From positions 124,001 to 188,000 of the forward strand of contig PERU01000001.1 in assembly GCA_002928965.1 (NCBI GenBank): a DNA stretch of 64,000 nt, given 5' to 3'. The first letter of the stretch is position 1. Every line of letters begins with the position of its first letter. This stretch comes from Methylomonas sp. Lineage in GTDB: Bacteria; Pseudomonadota; Gammaproteobacteria; Methylococcales; Methylomonadaceae. Shown here one piece after another: positions 29,477-39,023 of the stretch. A program made the translations under genes and the position numbers. The notes under the pieces are model-generated. The model saw only the letters and a program-made list of their open reading frames with translations, ran no database searches and had not been told where the DNA came from.

Positions 29477-30292
29477 TCAGGATTGGCAGTGGTTGCAAAA
29501 ATAGCTGGCTCGTTGAGCTAACTTGAGATGTTGAATCGGTTCCGCACATTTCAAGCAGCTTTGTCCGGTGCGGCCGTAAACAGATAACGATTGTTGAAAG
29601 TAGCCAGGCTTACCTTGCGCATTCACAAAATCTCGCAGTGTAGTGCCGCCTTGGTCGATAGCCCATTGCAAAACGGTTTTAATGGCAGTGGTTAGACGTT
29701 GGCATTCGTTTAACGTTACATCCTCAGCGGGTCTGGTTGGGAGGATACCTGCCATGAATAAGGATTCACTCGCATAGATGTTGCCCACTCCAACCACCAC
29801 ATGGCTATCCATGATCAGGCTTTTGATGGGAATGCGGCGATTCTGACAGCGATTGAATAAATAATCTGCGTGGAAGTGTTCCGACAGAGGTTCCGGGCCC
29901 AATTCGGCTATTAATGGGTGTTGTTCAGTAGCACTGTCTGTCCATAAAACAGCGCCAAATCGGCGTTGGTCGTTAAAGCGCAGAATGGTTTGGTCGGCAA
30001 ATACAAAATCCACATGATCGTGTTTAAGAACGGGTTGATCGGCTGTAGTGATGCGCAGATTGCCGGACATCCCTAAATGCAACAACAAGCTGCCGGCTGT
30101 TGTACTTAACAGCAGATATTTACCTCGTCTGTCGATCTGATCCAGTCTCAGGCCGGGTAATATTCCGGCTATTGTGTCAGGCACCGGCCAACGCAGATTG
30201 GGTTGGCGGATGGTGACTTGTTGGAAGGTTTTACCAAGTATATGAGGGGCAATGCCGCGACGGCTGGTTTCTACTTCGGGCAATTCCGGCAT
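29477..30292 (-). CDS. mutM: Formamidopyrimidine-DNA glycosylase
   Basis: A 271-residue Fpg/MutM repair enzyme that removes 8-oxoguanine. It has N-terminal MPELPEVETSRRGI with the catalytic Pro2 and Glu3, the LLLHLGMSG lysine region, MDSHVVVGVGNIYASESLF and a C-terminal zinc finger (CLKCAEPIQHL ... FCNHC). Length fits. It is the last gene of the minus-strand run that includes hflD, which stops 6 bases before it. Confidence 0.96.
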   Translation of the reverse strand: MPELPEVETSRRGIAPHILGKTFQQVTIRQPNLRWPVPDTIAGILPGLRLDQIDRRGKYLLLSTTAGSLLLHLGMSGNLRITTADQPVLKHDHVDFVFADQTILRFNDQRRFGAVLWTDSATEQHPLIAELGPEPLSEHFHADYLFNRCQNRRIPIKSLIMDSHVVVGVGNIYASESLFMAGILPTRPAEDVTLNECQRLTTAIKTVLQWAIDQGGTTLRDFVNAQGKPGYFQQSLSVYGRTGQSCLKCAEPIQHLKLAQRASYFCNHCQS

Positions 30293-30298
30293 GTTTGT

Positions 30299-30922
30299 TC
30301 AGACTGTTGCAAGTAAACGTTTGGCTTCGTCTTGGAGTTTTTTTCTGTGAAATAGCAAATGCCAACGACTGCCGCCGCATTGACGCCATAACAAACTGGC
30401 GCGTATACCGGCCAGCAATAGCGAACGGATTTTATTGACAATTATCGGATTGCTCAGATGTTGCGGATCGCCGTTAATCATGATTCTTGGTTGCATCGTA
30501 CTGATGGTGCTATGGTAAACGTCTGCCAGATTTGCCAAAACATTCTCATGCATCACGCCAAAATGCTCGGATTGAGCCTGGGCTTTAGTGATGCCAATTT
30601 GTATTTGATTCATCATCTGATGATTCTGGCTGAGTTGTTTTTGCAGATGCACCAATTGAGCTGCATAACGAGCCTGTTCCGGGTTGGCAACTACGCGGTT
30701 GGTTAATTGTTTGTCCAGCTGCTCCAATCCATGTCGTATACCGTTTATACCGGCGTAAACATCGATAACGCTATCGGAGTCGATTTTTAATACACTGGTA
30801 ATGCTGGCAGACATGGCATCCAAATCGGCATTGCCGGTAGTGGCCAATTCACGCACCAGTGAACAGGCTTGGGCAATGCCAGCTAAGGCAACAGTTTGGT
30901 TGCTAACTGAAACTAATGACAT
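30299..30922 (-). CDS. hflD: High-frequency lysogenization protein HflD
   Basis: A 207-residue HflD homologue: QTVALAGIAQACSLVRELATTG at the start, PRIMINGDPQHLSNP in the middle and LLAGIRASLLWRQCGGSRWHLLFHRKKL near the end match E. coli HflD, which binds phage lambda CII at the membrane. In E. coli hflD lies between mnmA and purB. Here it sits between rhodanese and mutM, 20 kb from its usual site, which is occupied by the accessory insert. Confidence 0.92.
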   Translation of the reverse strand: MSLVSVSNQTVALAGIAQACSLVRELATTGNADLDAMSASITSVLKIDSDSVIDVYAGINGIRHGLEQLDKQLTNRVVANPEQARYAAQLVHLQKQLSQNHQMMNQIQIGITKAQAQSEHFGVMHENVLANLADVYHSTISTMQPRIMINGDPQHLSNPIIVNKIRSLLLAGIRASLLWRQCGGSRWHLLFHRKKLQDEAKRLLATV

Positions 30923-30927
30923 GACGT

Positions 30928-31365
30928 TTATTTACAGGCAATTTGTGTGCAGTTGGCTGACACTGGGTGATTGGTTTTTAGCCAGGACTGTAGACCGTTA
31001 TCCAAATGATATACGTTGTTAACACCCATTTTTTGCGTCAAAAGCGAGCCCACTTTTGCACTGCGACTGCCGGAACGACATACCAGAATCACCGGTTGAT
31101 CGGGCGAAGATTTCATTTTGTTCAAATCGGCCAGCCATTTATCTTCATCAAAATGACCTTGGCTATCAAAAGACTGTAGTTTATGGCTATTGGCTATGAT
31201 GCCGGAAGCTTGCCATTCAGCTTCGGTACGAATATCGACGACAAGGGCATTATTCTGTTGTTGCATGTCCAATAACTGTTCCGGGGAAACGGCGACCAAT
31301 TCACCAGCAGCAAGATTGGCGCTGAATACCAAGCTTGAAATGAGTAGGGTTAAAAATTTGATCAT
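30928..31365 (-). CDS. Periplasmic rhodanese-like protein
   Basis: A 145-residue single-domain rhodanese with an N-terminal signal (about residues 1-20, ending LAAG). ALVVDIRTEAEWQASG and the active-site loop CRSGSRSAKV with Cys96 are intact, so sulphur transfer or disulfide chemistry is plausible. Two more cysteines at the C-terminus (ANCTQIACK) could form a disulfide or carry sulphur. It lies 5 bases before hflD. Confidence 0.88.
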   Translation of the reverse strand: MIKFLTLLISSLVFSANLAAGELVAVSPEQLLDMQQQNNALVVDIRTEAEWQASGIIANSHKLQSFDSQGHFDEDKWLADLNKMKSSPDQPVILVCRSGSRSAKVGSLLTQKMGVNNVYHLDNGLQSWLKTNHPVSANCTQIACK

Positions 31366-31380
31366 GAGTATTTCACTGAA

Positions 31381-32583
31381 TTATTTGATAAAGGGTAAGA
31401 CTTGAGTGCTCCACCATTGAATGCACTCCAGGTAGATTGCGGCAATCCGCTGAGGTTCAATATCCGCAAATGTAGATTGGCCCATTTCCCACCGTTCATA
31501 ATCCAGCACATATTGTAACGCCTGACCCAACATGCCGGTTTTATGCAAAATAGCATCGGCGACCGTTTGTGAAAGTGGTAATTGTTGCAAGGCGTGATCT
31601 AGTGGTAAATCCAAAATGCTATCCAGTCCGGACAATAGACCCATCAAAAAATAGGTTTCAGAATCCTGGTTGATTTCTAGAGCCAGCAGTTCGCACATTT
31701 TGGCGCGCACCAGAGTCGTTTGTAGCACCGCCGGTGGTTTGGTGGACATGGAAGATAAAGCCAGTATATTGACCCATCGTCTAATTTCCTTCAGACCCAA
31801 GTAGGTGATGGCGTGTTGAATGGAATCTATTTTACCGGGTATGGCAAATGAAGCAGAGTTGATGAAATGCAATAATTTGTAACTTAAACTCACGTCCTGG
31901 GAGATAATTTTGCCGACTTCCTGAAAAGTGACATCCGAATGGTTGATGGCTGAAAGTAACTGAATGGTGGCTGTCTGGGATACGCCCAGGCGTTTGCCTT
32001 CCACCACTTTGGGCTTGCTGAAGAAAAAGCCTTGGAAAAGCTCACAACCCCAGGATTTCAATAATTCGAATTCGTGATGGGTTTCTACTTTTTCGGCCAG
32101 CAGCTTGAGGCCGTATGGTTTTAACTTTTCAATCAGTTGGCGGGTTTCGTCGAGGCTATGCGCCATGATGTCTAGCTTGATAATATCGACAAACTCGAGT
32201 AATGGCAGCCACTGTTCAGTAAGTTCAAAATCGTCCAGGGCTATGGTGTAGCCTTGAGAAGACAGTTCGCGCAGATTTTTGATAATGTGCTTGTCAACCG
32301 TTACATTCTCTAAAACTTCAACCACTATTCTGTCTTTAGGTAAATCCAGCGGGGTTTTTTCCAGTATATTTTGTGCGGTGAAGTTGATAAAGGCCAAATG
32401 CGGCCCCACCAATTCATTTAAACCAATCTCCAGAATGGTGTCTGTAATGACTTGCTTGGTGGCTGAGGCGGCACTTTCTTGAATGGACAAGTCAAAGTCT
32501 TTACCACGGAACAAAATTTCATAAGCAAAGGTGTTTAACTTACTGTCGAGAATTTGTTGACGACCGATCAAGAACTCTGTCAT
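31381..32583 (-). CDS. EAL-HDOD domain signalling protein
   Basis: A 400-residue protein. Residues 1-200 are an EAL domain whose signature reads YEILFRG instead of EALLR, while ALDDFEL, IIKLDI and LLAEKVET are kept. Residues about 200-400 are HDOD (TIQLLSAI, DVSLSYKLLHFINSA, IDSIQHAITYLG, FLMGLLSGLDSIL), in which the HD residues are characteristically not all kept. This is the YuxH/CdgJ-type architecture, usually regulatory. Cytoplasmic; a c-di-GMP-binding role is possible. It begins the run down to mutM. Confidence 0.9.
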   Translation of the reverse strand: MTEFLIGRQQILDSKLNTFAYEILFRGKDFDLSIQESAASATKQVITDTILEIGLNELVGPHLAFINFTAQNILEKTPLDLPKDRIVVEVLENVTVDKHIIKNLRELSSQGYTIALDDFELTEQWLPLLEFVDIIKLDIMAHSLDETRQLIEKLKPYGLKLLAEKVETHHEFELLKSWGCELFQGFFFSKPKVVEGKRLGVSQTATIQLLSAINHSDVTFQEVGKIISQDVSLSYKLLHFINSASFAIPGKIDSIQHAITYLGLKEIRRWVNILALSSMSTKPPAVLQTTLVRAKMCELLALEINQDSETYFLMGLLSGLDSILDLPLDHALQQLPLSQTVADAILHKTGMLGQALQYVLDYERWEMGQSTFADIEPQRIAAIYLECIQWWSTQVLPFIK

Positions 32584-32661
32584 TTAGTTTACGAATCTGG
32601 AAGCGTTGAACTATGATGAAAAATAAAAAACTTATACCATGAGTTGGGAAAACAAGTCGAG

Positions 32662-32690
32662 TTGACAACTGTCTAATCGATACCACTAAT
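32662..32690 (+). promoter_or_regulatory. Candidate sigma-70 promoter for copZ-copA
   Basis: A perfect TTGACA at 32662 and ACTAAT at 32685 are separated by 17 bases, 25 bases upstream of the copZ ATG with its TCAGGAGA ribosome-binding site. The spacer is 17, not the 19 typical of MerR/CueR-controlled copper promoters, so CueR control is not evident. Confidence 0.45.
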
Positions 32691-32715
32691 CTTTTTTTGA
32701 AATCAGGAGAATACC

Positions 32716-32925
32716 ATGTCCGAATCTGTATCCATTTCTGTAACCGGGATGAAATGCGGTGGTTGCGAAAATACCGTTACTACTGCATTGATGGCCAGTG
32801 CAGGCGTTCTATCCGTCAAAGCTTCTCACAAAGACAAGCAGGTTAATGTGGAGTTCGATCCATCCCAAACCGACCTGGAAAGTATAGAAGATATCATTAC
32901 CGATGCTGGTTTTAGTGTCGAATAA
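32716..32925 (+). CDS. copZ: Copper chaperone (HMA domain protein)
   Basis: A 69-residue single heavy-metal-associated domain with the Cu(I) site GMKCGGCENTV (CxxC). The remainder VKASHKDKQVNVEFDPSQTDLESIEDIITDAGFSV is the rest of the ferredoxin-like fold. It likely hands copper to CopA, encoded 51 bases downstream on the same strand. Confidence 0.92.
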   Translation: MSESVSISVTGMKCGGCENTVTTALMASAGVLSVKASHKDKQVNVEFDPSQTDLESIEDIITDAGFSVE

Positions 32926-32976
32926 TTGCAGTTGTAAATCCCGTCATTTGAATAAAGTCCACCAGCGCAGGTTGTT

Positions 32977-35235
32977 ATGAATACAGAACACACCATAAGT
33001 CAGGAACAGGAAATTCGTTTATCCATTCTGGGTATGCGCTGTGCAGGCTGTATTGCTGCTGTTGAAACCGCCCTTCAGGAGGTGGTGGGCGTCAAGTCAG
33101 TGAATGTCAATTTTGCCGATCACTCTGCCGTGGTGACGGGTGTTGCGCCGCCAGAGCAGATGAAGCGGGCGTTGAAACAGGCAGGTTACGATGCAGCCGT
33201 CATGGAAGGTCTTGAAGATCCGGCTGAAGAAGAACAGCAAGAAGCAGACCGTTACCGGGATTTGATGAAAAAAGCTTCGGTTGCCGGTGTTTTAGGGGTG
33301 CCATTGATGTTGGGTGCGCATTTGGACTGGTTTCCAATGATGGGTACTGCCGCCGGCACCGAGTTTTGGACTTATGTGGCTTTGTTGACATTAGCCGTGA
33401 TGTTTTATGCAGGCGGGCATTTTTTTGCCAGCGCCATAAAACTGCTGCGTGTGAAGCAGGCCAATATGGATACCTTGATTGCTTTGGGAACTGGCTCCGC
33501 CTGGTTGTATTCTTCTATAGTCATTGATTATTCAGATCAACTGCCGTCTTTATCCAATCATGCGTATTTCGAAGCCTCCGCAGTCATTCTGGCATTCATC
33601 AACTTGGGCAGCGCTTTGGAAACACGGGCCCGCGGTAGAACCTCTGCGGCCATAAGAGCCTTGATTGGCTTACAGCCCCGCACAGCTAGGGTGATTCGTG
33701 ATGGTCAGGAACTGGATATAGCCATCGAAGATGTGGGGCTGGGTGAGGTGTTACGGGTCAGACCGGGTGAAAAAATTGCTGTGGACGGCATATTGCAGGA
33801 AGGCCATTCGACCGTTGATGAATCAATGCTGACAGGTGAATCGTTGCCTGTGGAGAAAATTGCCGGCTCCAGTGTGGCGGCAGGCACTATCAATCAAACC
33901 GGCAGCTTTCTGTTTACAGCTACCCGCATTGGGCGGGATACCGCTTTGGCGCAGATTATTCACAGTGTACGTCAGGCTCAAAGCAGCAAGCCGGAATTGG
34001 CGAGACTTGCCGATAAGATTTCGGCGATTTTTGTGCCGGTAGTGGTGGGCATTGCGCTGTTTACATTTTTGGTCTGGCTGATTTTTGGGCCTACGCCTTC
34101 GCTCGGTTATGCCTTTGTAACGGCGATGACGGTGCTGGTGATTGCTTGTCCGTGTGCGCTAGGGCTGGCAACACCGATTTCAGTGATGGTTGCCGTGGGC
34201 CGGGCTGCCCAAATGGGAGTATTGATTCGTAAGGGCGAAGCCTTGCAAACAGCCGGCAAACTCACCTGCATGATTTTGGATAAAACCGGCACAGTAACCT
34301 TAGGCAAGCCTACGCTGGCGCATGTCGCGGCTTTTGAAGGTTATTCCGAAGAGCAAGTGCTGCAGCGTGCTGCCAGTCTGGAGTCAGGTTCCGAGCATCC
34401 GCTGGCAGCTGCCATTTTGTCGGCTGCACAAGCAAGGTCGCTCACGCTGGACAAAGTCAGAAAATTTCACGCCGTAGCTGGCCACGGCATCACTGGCCGG
34501 ATTAGGGATCAACAATGGTTATTGGGTAATGCGGCATTGATGGCTGAGCATGCTATTTCAATTGATGCTCATAAAGATCAGATGGCAGCATTAGCGGCCA
34601 TGGGACAAACCCCCATGTTCCTGGCTGTTGAGCAAACCATAGCCGGTATTGTTTCGGTTGCCGATCCAATTAAAACTGATTCTGCGCTAGCAGTTCAACA
34701 ATTGAAGCAACGCGGTATCAGGGTGCTGATGGTGACAGGGGATAACGAAATCACGGCCAAAGCCATCGCTGCACAAGCCGGTATAACAGAGGTTCGGGCA
34801 CAAGTATTGCCGCAGGATAAGGCAGCGGTGGTGAAGCAGTTGCAGGCACAAGGTGAAAAAGTCGGCATGGTAGGTGATGGCATCAATGACGCACCGGCTT
34901 TGGCTCAGGCTGATGTAGGTTTTGCTATAGGCTCTGGAACCGATGTAGCCATTGAAAGTGCGGATGTAGTGCTATTACAAGGTTCGTTGCTGAAATTACC
35001 TGAAGCGATCAGTTTATCTAAACTGACGGTCAAAAATATCAAGCAAAATCTGCTGGGTGCGTTTTTTTACAACACCATTGGTATTCCGGTAGCTGCGGGG
35101 CTTTTGTATCCGTTGTTTGGTGTTTTGCTGAATCCAATGATTGCCGGGGCCGCCATGGCCATGTCATCGGTGACTGTCGTGACCAATGCGAATCGTTTAC
35201 GTTGGGTCAAGTTGGAAGAGCCGGTCAGCAAATAA
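32977..35235 (+). CDS. copA: P1B-type copper-exporting ATPase
   Basis: A 752-residue Cu(I) P-type ATPase. One N-terminal HMA domain has GMRCAGC (Cys22 and Cys25). The membrane copper site is CPC (391-393) in [11 protein letters not shown]. The phosphorylation motif is DKTGT (Asp435), with [10 protein letters not shown] (the HP motif) and [17 protein letters not shown] (hinge). It exports copper from the cytoplasm. Paired with copZ; copper handling fits, but does not prove, a methanotroph. Confidence 0.95.
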   Translation: MNTEHTISQEQEIRLSILGMRCAGCIAAVETALQEVVGVKSVNVNFADHSAVVTGVAPPEQMKRALKQAGYDAAVMEGLEDPAEEEQQEADRYRDLMKKASVAGVLGVPLMLGAHLDWFPMMGTAAGTEFWTYVALLTLAVMFYAGGHFFASAIKLLRVKQANMDTLIALGTGSAWLYSSIVIDYSDQLPSLSNHAYFEASAVILAFINLGSALETRARGRTSAAIRALIGLQPRTARVIRDGQELDIAIEDVGLGEVLRVRPGEKIAVDGILQEGHSTVDESMLTGESLPVEKIAGSSVAAGTINQTGSFLFTATRIGRDTALAQIIHSVRQAQSSKPELARLADKISAIFVPVVVGIALFTFLVWLIFGPTPSLGYAFVTAMTVLVIACPCALGLATPISVMVAVGRAAQMGVLIRKGEALQTAGKLTCMILDKTGTVTLGKPTLAHVAAFEGYSEEQVLQRAASLESGSEHPLAAAILSAAQARSLTLDKVRKFHAVAGHGITGRIRDQQWLLGNAALMAEHAISIDAHKDQMAALAAMGQTPMFLAVEQTIAGIVSVADPIKTDSALAVQQLKQRGIRVLMVTGDNEITAKAIAAQAGITEVRAQVLPQDKAAVVKQLQAQGEKVGMVGDGINDAPALAQADVGFAIGSGTDVAIESADVVLLQGSLLKLPEAISLSKLTVKNIKQNLLGAFFYNTIGIPVAAGLLYPLFGVLLNPMIAGAAMAMSSVTVVTNANRLRWVKLEEPVSK

Positions 35236-35553
35236 TCTGTAGCGCTGGATCAATCATAGGTGTCTGTTTGTTGTTTTGATTGGGATGGATCAGCGTATGA
35301 GCATTGTTTTTAGCCGAAGTGTATGCATTTTACAAAGGCGGTTGCCACTGCTTGGAAATTGAATCAAACCATCATGAGAGCTAACCATCACCCTGGTCAC
35401 AATGAAAGGTGGGGCGATGCCAGGCGTGATCCCATAGCCATCGGTTCGAGACTGCTGTCGCTCCTACGATAACCTTCACAGTAATGTTACAATGCACGGT
35501 TTTACGCCGGGTCAGTGTGGCTTGGGAAACAGTGGATCAATGTGTGGTCGTCT
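35236..35553. other. Intergenic stretch with a REP-like motif
   Basis: About 318 bases between copA and gnnA with no convincing gene. The notable content is a REP-like sequence at 35445-35467 and the leader of gnnA. A GTG at 35515 opens in frame with gnnA but adds a non-family N-terminus. Confidence 0.5.
35445..35467 (-). repeat. REP-like element
   Basis: On the minus strand it reads GTAGGAGCGACAGCAGTC followed by TCGAA, the GTAGGAGCG... layout of REP elements common in gammaproteobacterial genomes, with an imperfect GAC/GTC stem. A single copy in the window; whether it is one of a family needs the whole genome. Confidence 0.35.
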
Positions 35554-36492
35554 ATGAGTAAACTGAAATGTGCTGTGATTGGCACGGGCTATTTAGGGAA
35601 ATTTCATGCAGAGAAATATGCATCCTTAAAAGATTGTGAATTAGTGGCTGTCGTTGATATTGATTTGGAAGCGGCAACACAGGTGGCTGAAAAACACGCC
35701 GCAAAAGCCTTGACCGATTACCGCGCCTTGTTGGGCGAAATTGATGCGGTGAGTATTGTTGTACCCACCATTTTGCATCATCAGGTTTCACGCGATTTCT
35801 TACTGGCCGGCACACATGTTTTGGTTGAAAAACCGATTACAGTCACAGTCGAAGAAGCGGATGATCTGATTGCCATTGCCAAAGAAAAAAACGTGATTTT
35901 GCAAGTCGGCCATTTGGAACGATTTAATCCGGCTGTCAGCGGTCTGGAAAAGATGGAAGATAAGCCGCTATTCATTGAATCGCATCGATTATCCCCTTTT
36001 AATCCGCGCGCCAATGACGTCAGTGTGGTGCTGGATCTCATGATTCATGACATCGATATTATTTTGGCCTTGGTGGACTCCGAAGTCGAACGCATTGATG
36101 CCAGTGGTACTGCCGTATTGACCAATGGTACCGATATAGCCAATGCCCGGATTACCTTTAAAAACGGTTGTGTTGCTAACGTGACTGCCAGTCGCATCAG
36201 CATGAAAATGGAACGCAAAATGCGCATGTTCCGGCCTTGCTCCTACATTTCAGTGGATTTTCAAAATCGGGTGCTGATCAAACACAGGACCGGTGAAAAA
36301 GAGATGTTCCCCGGTATTCCGGAAATCGTCACCGAAGAGTCGGTGTTTGAATCCGGCGATGCCTTACTCGAAGAAATTAAACATTTTGTCAATTGCATCA
36401 AGACCGGCGAAAATCCGCTGGTACCGGGTGAGGCAGGGCGGAGAGCACTGGCTACGGCTATCGAAATCACTCGTTTTTTACAACACGGATAA
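35554..36492 (+). CDS. gnnA: UDP-GlcNAc 3-dehydrogenase GnnA-like (Gfo/Idh/MocA)
   Basis: A 312-residue NAD-dependent oxidoreductase: Rossmann motif AVIGTGYLGKFHAEKY, EKPITVTVEEA (catalytic Lys region), QVGHLERFNPA and DLMIHDIDIILAL. ATG at 35554 (MSKLKCAVIG) is the family start. Followed 12 bases later by a DegT aminotransferase and then lpxB. In Acidithiobacillus ferrooxidans GnnA oxidises and GnnB transaminates the 3-position of UDP-GlcNAc for lipid A, and gnnAB lie between lpxA and lpxB. The same neighbourhood here supports the call; sequence alone gives only the superfamily. Confidence 0.82.
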   Translation: MSKLKCAVIGTGYLGKFHAEKYASLKDCELVAVVDIDLEAATQVAEKHAAKALTDYRALLGEIDAVSIVVPTILHHQVSRDFLLAGTHVLVEKPITVTVEEADDLIAIAKEKNVILQVGHLERFNPAVSGLEKMEDKPLFIESHRLSPFNPRANDVSVVLDLMIHDIDIILALVDSEVERIDASGTAVLTNGTDIANARITFKNGCVANVTASRISMKMERKMRMFRPCSYISVDFQNRVLIKHRTGEKEMFPGIPEIVTEESVFESGDALLEEIKHFVNCIKTGENPLVPGEAGRRALATAIEITRFLQHG

Positions 36493-36504
36493 AAGGCTAG
36501 CATT

Positions 36505-37602
36505 ATGATCCCTATGGTCAACCTGAAGGCGCAATACGCGGAGATTCAAGACGAAATCGTCACTGGCTTTGCCGAAACCCTTGATAACTGTGCGTTTATC
36601 CTGGGGCCTAACGTGCAGGCGTTTGAGAAAGAAGCGGCGGAGTATTTGGGGGTGAAGCATGCCATTGGCTGCGCTTCCGGCACCGATGCGCTGCATTTGG
36701 CGTTGCTGGCTGAAGGCATTGGCCCTGGCGACGAAGTGATTACCAGTGCTTTCACTTTTATAGCCACAGCTGAAGCCATCAAGTATGTTGGGGCAACCCC
36801 GGTTTTCGTGGATATTGATCCTGGTACTTTCAATATCACCCCTGAAAATATTTTAAAAGCCATCACCCCAAAAACCAAAGCGGTGATGCCGGTACATTTG
36901 TTTGGTCAACCGGCTGATTTGCCTGCCATTCAGGCAATCTGTCTAAAACATGAGTTAAAACTGATTGAGGATTGTGCACAGTCGTTTGGTGCGACAGTGA
37001 GTAATCAACAGACCGGCAGTTTTGGTCATTCAGCCGGATTCAGCTTTTTCCCGAGTAAAAATCTCGGCTGTTTCGGTGACGGTGGTTTGGTCACTACAAA
37101 CAGCGATGCAGTTGCTGCCAAAATCAAGCAGTACCGCAATCATGGCTCGGATGTGCGTTATTACCATGATGTGGTGGGTTACAACAGTCGACTGGATGAA
37201 CTGCAAGCGGTGGTGCTTCGGGCCAAGTTGAAACGTATCGATCAATACAACGCTGCCCGCCGACATGCGGCGCATTTATATTCCAGTTTGATGGCTGATT
37301 TGCCGTTGACTCCGCCTTATGAAGATGGGGTGGGTGTGCATGTCTATCATCAATATACCTTGTTGTGCGACCGCCGCGATGAAGTAATGAAAGCACTGCA
37401 GGATCAACAAATTGCCTGTGCAGTGTATTATCCGGTGCCTTTGCATCAGCAAAACGTATTCAAAGCAGAGTGTGCGAATGTATCTTTGCCTGTGACTGAA
37501 TCGGTAGCCGCGCGTTGTTTTTCGCTGCCGATTTGCGCTAATTTAAGTGATGACACCGTCAAACACATTGTTGATGTGATTCGTAAGGTTTTGACCGCTT
37601 AA
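36505..37602 (+). CDS. gnnB: PLP-dependent aminotransferase GnnB-like (DegT/DnrJ/EryC1)
   Basis: A 365-residue sugar aminotransferase. IPMVNLKAQYAEIQDEI, GCASGTDALHLALLAEGIGPGDEVI, LIEDCAQSFGA and FSFFPSKNLGCFGDGG (PLP Lys in PSKN) are DegT-family landmarks, and RNHGSDVRYYHDVVGYNSRLDELQA is typical of nucleotide-sugar aminotransferases. With GnnA it would make UDP-2,3-diamino-GlcNAc3N, a precursor of amide-rich lipid A. Co-transcribed with gnnA, and ends before a hairpin ahead of lpxB. Confidence 0.84.
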   Translation: MIPMVNLKAQYAEIQDEIVTGFAETLDNCAFILGPNVQAFEKEAAEYLGVKHAIGCASGTDALHLALLAEGIGPGDEVITSAFTFIATAEAIKYVGATPVFVDIDPGTFNITPENILKAITPKTKAVMPVHLFGQPADLPAIQAICLKHELKLIEDCAQSFGATVSNQQTGSFGHSAGFSFFPSKNLGCFGDGGLVTTNSDAVAAKIKQYRNHGSDVRYYHDVVGYNSRLDELQAVVLRAKLKRIDQYNAARRHAAHLYSSLMADLPLTPPYEDGVGVHVYHQYTLLCDRRDEVMKALQDQQIACAVYYPVPLHQQNVFKAECANVSLPVTESVAARCFSLPICANLSDDTVKHIVDVIRKVLTA

Positions 37603-37617
37603 AATTTAAAATCTACA

Positions 37618-37644
37618 AGGTGGACTGATTCCTCCAGTCCACCT
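37618..37644 (+). promoter_or_regulatory. Hairpin in the gnnB-lpxB gap
   Basis: AGGTGGACTG and CAGTCCACCT form a perfect 10-bp stem with a 7-base loop, ending 11 bases before the lpxB ATG. No T-run follows. It could reduce readthrough or shape lpxB translation, since no clear ribosome-binding site remains unpaired. Confidence 0.5.
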
Positions 37645-37655
37645 GCTTATAGCCT

Positions 37656-38810
37656 ATGTCTATACCCAATACTTCCTACTCTGTATTATTCAGTGCCGGC
37701 GAATCGTCTGGCGATCAGCATGCCGCTCACATGTTTCAGGCGTTGCAGCAACAGTGCCCGGCCATTCGTGGACTGGGTATGGGGGGTAGCAAAATGCGTC
37801 AGGCGGGTATTGAGATTTGCGTGGATTCCTCCGGGATTGGCGTGATAGGTTTGGTGGAAGTTCTCAAACATTACGCTGAGATTCAGAGGGCACTGAAACA
37901 GATGAAACAAATCGTCACTACTGAAAAACCCGATTTACTGGTTTGTGTCGATTATAAAGAATTCAATTTAAAGTTGGCTCAGTTTGCAAAGAAACAGGGT
38001 ATTAAAGTGTTGTTTTATGTCAGTCCTCAAGTTTGGGCTTGGCGGCCGGGTCGAGTAGTGACCTACGGTAAAGCCATTGACATGATGGCGGTGATATTTC
38101 CTTTTGAAACGGCCTTTTACGATGCCCAAAAAGTCCCGGTACGTTATGTCGGGCATCCTTCCGTTGATAAAGTGCAGCCTTTACGTAGTAAATCGGAAGA
38201 TTTTGAATTATTTGGCCTGAATCCAACGCAGCCGGTGGTCGGGGTGTTACCGGGCAGTCGCGTGAACGAAATCAAACGAATGTTGCCGGTGATGTTGCTG
38301 GCGGTAAAAAAACTTGCAGAACGCCATCCAGATTTGCAATTTTTGCTGCCTCAAGCGGATTCTGTCAACGACGAAGACTTGCAACAGCATCTGCTGAATT
38401 GTTCTGTACCTATCAAAGTGGTTAAGCGGCAAGCCTATGATGCCATTCAATGTTGCGATGCGGTCATGACCACATCCGGCACTGCATCGCTTGAAATCGC
38501 TTTATTACAAGTGCCCATGGTGATTGCCTACCGTTTATCACCTTTGACATATTGGCTGGGAAAGCAATTGGTTAAAATACCATTTATAGGTCTGCCGAAT
38601 ATTATTGTCGGCCGGTCTATTGTCAAAGAATTGATACAGAATGCGGTAACGGCAGACAGTTTGTCCGCTGAGATCGATTTATTGCTGACTGATTCCGTAT
38701 ACCGAGCTAGCTGTCTGAAGGGTTTGCAACAAGTTAAAGCTGGATTGGGCGAGGGTGGAGGATCAAAAAATATGGCTAGTCTGGCATTAGAAATGTTGCA
38801 AACCCATTGA
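37656..38810 (+). CDS. lpxB: Lipid-A-disaccharide synthase
   Basis: A 384-residue GT19 glycosyltransferase that condenses UDP-diacyl-glucosamine and lipid X at the inner membrane. SAGESSGDQHAAHMFQALQ, CVDYKEFNLKLA, FYVSPQVWAWRPGRV, GVLPGSRVNEIKRMLP and ATTSGTASLE-like TTSGTASLEIALLQVPMVIAY are diagnostic. The lpxA, lpxC and lpxD genes are not in the window. The preceding gnnAB genes suggest its substrates carry an amino group at C3. Confidence 0.96.
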   Translation: MSIPNTSYSVLFSAGESSGDQHAAHMFQALQQQCPAIRGLGMGGSKMRQAGIEICVDSSGIGVIGLVEVLKHYAEIQRALKQMKQIVTTEKPDLLVCVDYKEFNLKLAQFAKKQGIKVLFYVSPQVWAWRPGRVVTYGKAIDMMAVIFPFETAFYDAQKVPVRYVGHPSVDKVQPLRSKSEDFELFGLNPTQPVVGVLPGSRVNEIKRMLPVMLLAVKKLAERHPDLQFLLPQADSVNDEDLQQHLLNCSVPIKVVKRQAYDAIQCCDAVMTTSGTASLEIALLQVPMVIAYRLSPLTYWLGKQLVKIPFIGLPNIIVGRSIVKELIQNAVTADSLSAEIDLLLTDSVYRASCLKGLQQVKAGLGEGGGSKNMASLALEMLQTH

Positions 38811-39023
38811 AGCGACAAAAAGTCTGATTTTTGCTGTCAAACACGATAAACGGCAGATTTTGATTGGACTCGGATGACGGTCTGCGCTATGTTGAAAAAA
38901 AATACTAATTTCAGGTATTTGCCAACTATATTAGTTGTCTAGTTTAGCGTTTGGTTACTTTTAGTTTCTCCCAAAGACCACAGATGATATTGTTTTTTTC
39001 GTCAAGCTTAGGCTTATTTTAAA

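Noticed and set aside
35441-35470. A tRNA T-arm-like GGTTCGAGAC
   Set aside because: No acceptor, D-arm or anticodon arm around it; fits a REP-like element better.
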